NCBI GenBank assembly: GCA_001414345.1
Contig: LLCB01000263.1
Location: 16,885-80,884, forward strand
DNA from: Hymenoscyphus infarciens
Taxonomy: Eukaryota > Ascomycota > Leotiomycetes > Helotiales > Helotiaceae
Length of the DNA: 64,000 nt
Direction: 5' to 3'
Shown: in pieces, positions 58,108 to 64,000 of the stretch
Layout: each line of letters starts with the position of its first letter
Numbering within the stretch: the stretch's first letter is position 1
The notes under the pieces: generated by a model
Database searches by the model: none
Told to the model about the DNA's origin: nothing
Seen by the model: only the letters and a program-made list of their open reading frames with translations
Made by a program: the position numbers and the translations under genes

Positions 58108-60750
58108 CTACAACTCATCCTTACTAGGTTTAACCTTCTCCTCAAACGATCCTCCGCCACTCGCAACATATTTCCCACCGCTCAGATCAGGCATCCCCAT
58201 GATTTTAACAACGAGACTGGTCCACCCCGTGAAATGCTGGGTGCGTTGACCCTTCCCAGTCTCAGGGTTGTACTGCTCCCAAGCGAAGCCAGTTTCTTGC
58301 CATCCGTCATACACAGTTTGGATGAGGATGATTCTAAGACGCACGTAGAGATCTCTGGCAAGCTCCTGGGAGGGTCCTGGAGTTTGTGCGTATTTCTACA
58401 AATGTTAGTTTCATTGGATCGATCGAACATGGAGAGAAGATGGGGGAGAGGGGATACACACCAAAAGTTGCACAACAGCGAGGTAATTCATATTCATCCA
58501 AATCGGTCCCCGCCAATAATTCTCATCCGTCCCATAAAATGCATCTTTCTTACTCAAACTTCTGATTCCAAACTCACTCCAGAGCTCCTCCTCATCACCA
58601 AGAAGCCTCAGTACGTGACCGAGTTTCTTACTCTGAGGATCCATCAAGCCCGTAAGGAACGGGAAGAGTGAGATGTAACCTTTATGACAAACCAGTTCAT
58701 TTTCCTCAAAATCATCAATCGTAGCATCACAATAACACTTCTCCTTCTCACTCCAGTGCAGATCATCGATATTTCGAAGGATGGCGGTTTCAATAGTTGT
58801 GAGTTCCGCAACATCATCATCGATAGCGAGAAGGGTAGCGATGTTCTTGAGTGACTTGGTCATCATTCCCATCCAGGAGATTAAATCCACATGTAGCTCT
58901 CCTGGGTGAGGTGGTTGAGGACGTGGGTAATCATCAAGACCGCTGGTGAGAATATGTTGAGGGGTGCGTCCACGCCATCTGTATCCCTCCTTGGAACTAA
59001 ATGCTTCTCGGTCGTAAGACTTGAGATCTCCTGATTGGGTTTTGCGGAACCAGTAGTAGTGTTTCTTTAACTTAGGATACAGTTCACCAAGATAATGAAG
59101 GGCGAGATCCCTGCTCTTGAGATGCTCTGCGTTTAGGAGAGGTCCGCCGAGGTTCTCTTTTGCAGCAGGCGTGGTACCATTATGAGAACCAAGCTTGCTA
59201 ACAAAAGTGTCAAGGATGAAGAAGAGAGTAGGTGGGTTGGCGTAATGAGGATATTGAGTTTGAAACTCTTGTGGGACTTTGCTTCTTGCTTCTGCACCAA
59301 GAATTTGTTCACGTCCAATCCATCCGTCTTCGTCCATAAGATTGAACCAACTCTTGACAATTTCAAGCGTAAGATCCAAATCCCATTCAACAATGGGCAT
59401 CAAGTGGAATCCTTCATCCCAGAGAAACCCTCGTGGGAAAAATGGTCGTGAGGGAACGGTGGTGAACAATTCCGATGGTCCTTCGAGCGCTTCTTGGTGC
59501 TTTGCGCGAGCTTCTGCAGTTTCTTCCCAAAAGCCCTCGTTTTCCTCGTCATACTCGGGGGCATATGATCGATCGACAACAGAGTCTCCTTGGAAGTATC
59601 CCAAACCACCAATGAGATTGGCAAACATACTACTGGCAAATCGTTGCAGATTCTCAACATCAAACGGTGGCTTCGGGTCGAAAGTACTGACAAATCTTGC
59701 CCAATAGTTCTTGGAGGCCTGGTTGATATACCCAGTAACATCTTGACTGAAAAGCTCCTTTGGTGCTGAGCCACTGTTGAAAATGATGTCAAATTCGAAG
59801 TTGCCTTCAAAGACTTTCTGGATCAAGTGTAGATTCCCGGTTCCTCCATCATTCCTGATGGTGTATGCCTGGGGTGGTGGAGGTGGGTTCTCTTGTGTGA
59901 ATTCCTCCAAGTAAAGATCAATTTGCTCTTTCAACTCCTTGAAAACAATTGGCTTAACCTGCCACAAAATATCCGCTGGTGCCTCAATCGATCGCACGAT
60001 TGTTCTGTCCAAAGGCTTTTGATCATACGAAGGATGCGAGTGCTTTGGGTGGTGTCCTCTGCCAGCCGTAACCACCACCTTGTATTTGCCCAATCCGTCA
60101 GAGTCTCCGTCCAATATAATATCGCCTGTGTATCCCAAGGGGTCCTTTTCGTTCTCGAGTTGTAAGCTTCCCAGTCCTTCCAGACTAGCATAAAACATAA
60201 CGGTTGTCTTCAGATCCGGTGGGTTGTCCTTCCTCACTACTCCTCGCACACGGGTAGCCCAGCTTCCCCCATTGCTTCCCCCAGGGATTTTCACAAACAT
60301 GGTCGTAATATCAATTCCATTGCCCTGGTCATAAATCGTCTGCTGTCCGCCAGATCTCGCATCGAATTCCTCCCAGCCATAGCCTTTCATGTCATCGCCT
60401 TGCTCGCAGGTATGCCTGAAGTCTGCAGAGATATCCAATCAGTATATACACACCCAACATCAAGCTTCAATTGCTTCTCCAAAGCTTCCTTCAGCTTGAT
60501 TATTAAATAATGGTGATAACTCACGATGCTGCACATCCTGAAAGTTATCCACCTTAGACCACATCAACCCGCCCACAAAACTCTTAGGAATCCTAGGTCT
60601 CACCCCAAAATAGACATTAGGTCTATAAGGATTCCATAATAAACTCTGGTTCGTCTCCCTGGCAAATTCGTTGAAGGGGATGGTGCTTGGGTCCTCAGCC
60701 GCGACTACTGAAGCCGCCGCAACAAAAGCGGTTAACAACGACCGCAACAT
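58108..60750 (-). CDS. CWH41: Mannosyl-oligosaccharide glucosidase (ER glucosidase I, GH63; 824 aa)
   Basis: Removes the terminal alpha-1,2-glucose from the N-glycan precursor in the ER. Exons: 60750-60525, 60422-58462 and 58395-58108, all in frame. A signal sequence MLRSLLTAFVAAASVVA is followed by the family N-domain (NQSLLWNPYRPNVYFGVRPR, then GLMWSKVDNFQDVQHHFRHT). The catalytic (alpha/alpha)6 domain shows SRPFFPRGFLWDEGFHLMPI, then EWD, DEDGWIGREQILGAEARSKV, and a final YWRGPIWMNMNYLAV and FTGWTSLVV. These are standard GH63 landmarks, including the acidic residues in the WDEG and E..GW.. regions expected to be catalytic. Length matches the fungal enzyme. An ATG upstream of 60750 is lacking; the frame continues only to a TTG. 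Confidence 0.95.
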
Positions 60751-61272
60751 TTTTATTGTGTACAATGTGAAGGAGGAAAGGTTTCCGGAGCTCCAGGAGT
60801 GAGATGGGAGCTCGGAGGAAAAGATTTAAGAGAGGGAGGTTAGGGGAAGAGCTGTTGGAGGAGCTTGAGAACACAGTTGCGACGGATATTCTTTGGCGAA
60901 TTGGAGGTCGCGTATTCAGCCTGGAGCGCAAGGCTGCGATGCGGGAAGGCTGCCTCCGTTTTTGGGTGAGGGGTACCGGTTACTTGTAACATGAAAGGAA
61001 ACGTTATGGATTACTTCTCTTTAGAAAATGTTTGCCAGAGTTTTTTTGCTATGCATATCTACTCTAGAGGGTCTGAGGAATCTTTGGGTATAAATTTCGC
61101 TATCTTTGCGACTGTGACAAATTCATTCTACACCAATGGCTGGCTAGAGACTGTGGCATTGGGCAAAACACCCCCGGGCCATTTCTCAAGGCCGGAGAAA
61201 TTACCATATTTCCAGAGAAAGGAGCCCGGGAGAAAGAACGATTTTCCGGTTCCTTCTTAGCAATGCGAACAT
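60751..61272. other. Intergenic
   Basis: Promoter of glucosidase I and 3' region of the snRNP gene. No further feature is seen. Confidence 0.45.
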
Positions 61273-62271
61273 CTAGACATCTCTCGTAGGACTCAATGGC
61301 CTATTGAACCCACCAACCCGATTCATGTATTGTCGATACTCCGTTTTCTTCTCCTTCCTAACCGCAGAAATGTCATTGCCAGGAACCTTTTTGTTTTGCG
61401 TAGTTGAGAATCCCCCAAAGCCCATCATAGCCTGCATAGCTGCCATCCCGTCGTCTTCAATGACAATCTCATCATCGTCATCTTGCTCCTCGAGATCCGC
61501 GGAATGCTTGGCCTTGCCAGAGTCCATCTCCATCCGATCGTGATCCTGTGCTCCAGATGCGCCAACCTTGAAGCTCACAGGCGGGGTATTCGTTCGACTT
61601 TTCGCGTCCTCCTCCTCGAGTTTAACAGACTTGCTCTTCTCTCTTCTCTCTCTTCCAGCCTCGCGGTCGAATTCCTTATCAACATCTCTTCTGCCATCCC
61701 TCAGACGATCTTTTCTTGGACTCCTACTCCTTGTATTCTTGTGATCCCGATCCCTCGACCTCTCCCGTGGTTTATCTCGAGCGTCCCGTCCATGGTCTTC
61801 GTAGCGCACCGTGTCAGGTCTGCTTCGATGAGGCAAAATCAGATCCGCTGGCTCGTACATACCTCGTTCTCTAGCACCTTCCCTCTCCCGATTCCTATCA
61901 ACTTCCCGTCTGCCACCTCCTCTGCCGCCGCGAGAATCCCGCCCATGGTCTTCAGAACGAACACTGTCAGGCTTGGTTCGGTATGGTAAAGTCAACAACG
62001 CTGGCGCGTACATACCTCGGTCTCTAGGGCCATCCCGGTGATCTCTATCATCTCTTCGTCCTCCGCGGTCTCTGTCTTCTCTTCTGCCACCTCTGTTGTC
62101 GCGGCGTGGTGATCGACTTCGATATCTTCTCTTATCGTCACGTCCATTGCGGTCATCCCTTCGTGGCTCGTCTCGTTCGCGGGTGGGTAGAGGTATAGGT
62201 GCGCGACGGTCTGCTTCGTCCCACATTTGCTTGGAATCAGGCCTCCGAGGACGTCTTGATGAGTCTGCCAT
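61273..62271 (-). CDS. U4/U6.U5 tri-snRNP 27 kDa protein homologue (332 aa)
   Basis: Spliceosomal tri-snRNP protein of the SNRNP27 family. The conserved part is the C-terminus (about 280-326): MGFGGFSTTQNKKVPGN, then YRQYMNRVGGFNRPL, which is the family signature. The N-terminal two thirds are an arginine/aspartate/serine-rich, RS/RD-type disordered region, also typical. It contains an internal duplication: a ~28-residue block RGMYAPALLTLPYRTKPDSV...EDHGRD (about 86-113) recurs as RGMYEPADLILPHRSRPDTV...EDHGRD (about 137-164). The two copies begin with GTATGT and could be mistaken for intron donors, but both stay open in the same frame. It is longer than the human protein because of this region. 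Single exon; the ATG at 62271 is clear. Confidence 0.85.
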   Translation of the reverse strand: MADSSRRPRRPDSKQMWDEADRRAPIPLPTRERDEPRRDDRNGRDDKRRYRSRSPRRDNRGGRREDRDRGGRRDDRDHRDGPRDRGMYAPALLTLPYRTKPDSVRSEDHGRDSRGGRGGGRREVDRNREREGARERGMYEPADLILPHRSRPDTVRYEDHGRDARDKPRERSRDRDHKNTRSRSPRKDRLRDGRRDVDKEFDREAGRERREKSKSVKLEEEDAKSRTNTPPVSFKVGASGAQDHDRMEMDSGKAKHSADLEEQDDDDEIVIEDDGMAAMQAMMGFGGFSTTQNKKVPGNDISAVRKEKKTEYRQYMNRVGGFNRPLSPTRDV

Positions 62272-62539
62272 GATTACGGTTGAGATGGGCTTGGTTTGGG
62301 GTTATGCGACAAAGGTTGTGGAGATGGAAATGTGATCGGAAAGTAGGTTGATTATTTCTCAAGGCTCTTGAGAAGGCTGTTGTGGCTGGGTGATAGTGAG
62401 GGCCTGACATGCGAGGCATGAGTATTTATGGGGGCTTTCATATGACAGCCCTCCAACTTTTGTATGGAGATTCGCGAATCGAGGCCGCGAACCAAACAGG
62501 CCCTTAGGAAGCCTCTCCAGCCAAGAAGAGGAAAAAAAC

Positions 62540-63084
62540 GGGTACGCTTATTTGGGTCCCCAGTGGCATAAAAGTGAGGGATGCATAAGTGCGGCTGGCA
62601 GAGTAGTCTATTCCTAATCTAGCTAGCTTAGGCCCACTCGCTTAACGGCCGGGCATTGTCGCATCATAACACCATAAGCAGACCACACCCTAGTACACGT
62701 GACTATTATATTACTTTTTATCGTAGAAGAAGTAAACGTTATCGATAAGGGGCTAAAAGACCACCTAATCGGCTAAAGTAAGGGAGAAAGGTATCAGAAG
62801 GGTAAAAAGTAAGGCTCGAAGTTTAGGTGTGTCACGTGCTAGCGTTAATAGGTCATTACAGTGGAGGTGGTCCTTAGAGTTAAAAAAAAGTCGAAAAGTG
62901 TAAGGTAGTAGAAGTGTAAGTAGTTGTATACCCTAATTAGGAATAGCGGTGAGAGTAGTGCGGCTAGATGGACTTTAGCTCCGACGCCGACGGGGCCTAG
63001 TACTAATTAGGCATAGTGTGGGTCTAGAGGCGTCGTTGTGCACGTTGAGAAGTTATGCCACTAGGGACCCAAATAAGCGTACCC
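62540..63084. mobile_element. 545-bp terminal-inverted-repeat element (non-autonomous)
   Basis: Arms of 32 bp at 62540-62571 (GGGTACGCTTATTTGGGTCC...) and 63053-63084 are inverted repeats with one mismatch (a transition). The element is flanked by an 8-bp direct repeat AAAAAAAC (62532-62539 and 63085-63092). There is no long open frame. 8-bp duplications point to hAT-like or related mobilisation. The TIR differs from that of the hAT at 780. The A-run makes the duplication slightly less secure than a complex one. Confidence 0.75.
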
Positions 63085-63092
63085 AAAAAAAC

Positions 63093-63549
63093 AGCAAAAA
63101 GAATGTTATGATACAGAGAATTGCCTCCGCCAACACGACCCAAAGTCACCCTGAATTTAATGAGGGATGTTTTTGTCTAGCAAGGGATAGTGGAGGTAGC
63201 TCAATCTCTTTTTAAGATGTACTTTTCTAAGAACCTTATCTAACCGTTCCAGCCACGGGGACTGTTTTATGCTGGAAGGATTACGCATTATTTTAAATTA
63301 TGTTGTCGCGGAAAATGCGGCTGGTGGGGTGGGGCCTTATGGGGCCTCCTCAGTTTCCAGGGGTCACGATTTCAATCTTCACCCTCCACTATTGCCGTGT
63401 TCTTTTCCACTACAAAATGTATTCAAAAACGCACTTTTGGTTAACAATTTGTTTTCTTATTAGCTCTCTTCCTTACTGAAGAAGACATATCTGATCAGTA
63501 TTAGCCGATACGATAATTATCGTCTAAGGCTACGATATCTCTATAATAT
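63093..63549. other. Intergenic, no gene seen
   Basis: Normal to AT-rich sequence between two transposable elements. Short plus-strand frames have no motifs. Confidence 0.4.
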
Positions 63550-64000
63550 TAGGTCTATATAACGAATAGATAAATAAAATATTAATTATTCATTATAAAT
63601 ATTAAATAAATATATAGTATTTGAGCGATTATTCGAGCAATAAGAGCTTAAATGAATATATTACGAATAGTTTCTATTTATTAAGCTTAATATCCGCTCT
63701 CTAGGTCTTAGTATAGAGGGTTTATATAAGTTGAATTTTACTCTCTTTTTATATATATATTTAAACATAACTAAACTATAAATTCACTTACTTTTAATTT
63801 TTATTAATAGATTACTATCGTCTCTACTCTTTATCACTTATATTATGTGAAATAGGGTATCATGTCCCCCCGGCCACTTTCTAAAACATTATACACGTGA
63901 CCTTTAAACTAAGGTTTCAAAAGGGTCGAAAGGCTCCACTCTTTTCACCTCATTTAATAATTTATCCACTTTTTAGCCCAGAAACGCCTTGGCGTAGCCT
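63550..64000 (+). mobile_element. Second hAT copy, internally deleted, cut by the window edge
   Basis: 63550-63835 aligns with the left end of the hAT at 780-1065, starting with the same TIR (TAGGTCTATATAACGAAT). About 63950-64000 then aligns with its right part (about 3731-3788, 'agaaacgcc..ggcgtagc'). The ~2.7 kb encoding the transposase is replaced by ~110 bp of unrelated sequence (about 63836-63949). It is therefore a non-autonomous derivative. The right TIR lies outside the window. It is less CA/TG-depleted than the first copy towards its right side. Confidence 0.75.

Noticed and set aside
57826..58671. 281-residue plus-strand open frame
   Set aside because: It runs antisense across the last exons of glucosidase I, with no motifs and biased composition; it is a shadow frame.
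61764..62025. GTATGT sites in the snRNP gene as intron donors
   Set aside because: Both stretches stay open in the coding frame and repeat each other as protein. No convincing acceptor gives a better protein.
1..64000. CRISPR arrays, bacterial operons, rRNA or tRNA genes
   Set aside because: Spliced eukaryotic genes throughout. No regular spaced repeats of CRISPR type, and no tRNA cloverleaf or rRNA segment recognised by eye; a tRNA scan could still find one I missed.

Overview
The window looks like nuclear DNA of a filamentous ascomycete (Pezizomycotina; Leotiomycetes is my best guess, by inference). Genes carry short GT-AG introns of about 50-60 nt and lie on both strands. Several are recognisable ascomycete housekeeping genes: SEC22, an MSO1-like gene, MAK16, ELP5, glucosidase I (CWH41) and a 27 kDa tri-snRNP protein. 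Gene-dense, normal-composition islands alternate with very AT-rich blocks in which CA and TG dinucleotides are almost gone and stop codons are everywhere. That is the mark of repeat-induced point mutation (RIP).

Layout. 1-430 holds a small relic. 435-5081 is a short LTR element (180-bp LTRs, 5-bp target duplication) with a 3.2-kb hAT transposon nested inside it (8-bp target duplication). 5.6-6.0 kb has a small two-exon gene. 7.4-12.2 kb is a long block of decayed coding DNA, including a recognisable dead SUMO-like gene. 12.6-18.9 kb is a gene island (SEC22, a hypothetical gene, MSO1-like, MAK16). 19.1-26.9 kb is RIP-mutated DNA: a 6.2-kb Ty1/copia retrotransposon inserted in a tandem array of palindrome-bearing units. 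27.4-27.9 kb is a DUF952 gene.

28.2-54.6 kb is a candidate secondary-metabolite locus. It has an NRPS-like A-T-reductase, a fungal rhodopsin-domain membrane protein, an FSH1-type serine hydrolase divergent from a 2569-residue highly reducing polyketide synthase (KS-AT-DH-cMeT-ER-KR-ACP), an NmrA-like pseudogene, the housekeeping gene ELP5, an acyltransferase pseudogene and a Zn2Cys6 transcription factor. The likely logic is: the PKS builds a reduced, methylated chain; the hydrolase releases or edits it; the NRPS-like enzyme reduces a carboxylic acid to an aldehyde or alcohol; and the transcription factor controls expression. The two pseudogenes suggest part of the tailoring capacity is lost.

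55.4-62.3 kb returns to ordinary genes: a single-pass membrane protein, GH63 glucosidase I and the snRNP protein. The right edge has a 545-bp terminal-inverted-repeat element with an 8-bp target duplication, and the start of a second, internally deleted copy of the hAT element.

The most striking observation is that several unusually long introns of the PKS and of the neighbouring NRPS-like gene are copies of one another and have terminal inverted repeats. They look like intron-generating DNA transposons (introner-like elements): one family of three introns in two genes, a second family of two introns, and a possible third. All intron models and domain calls here come from reading the sequence by eye, without alignment or database searches.
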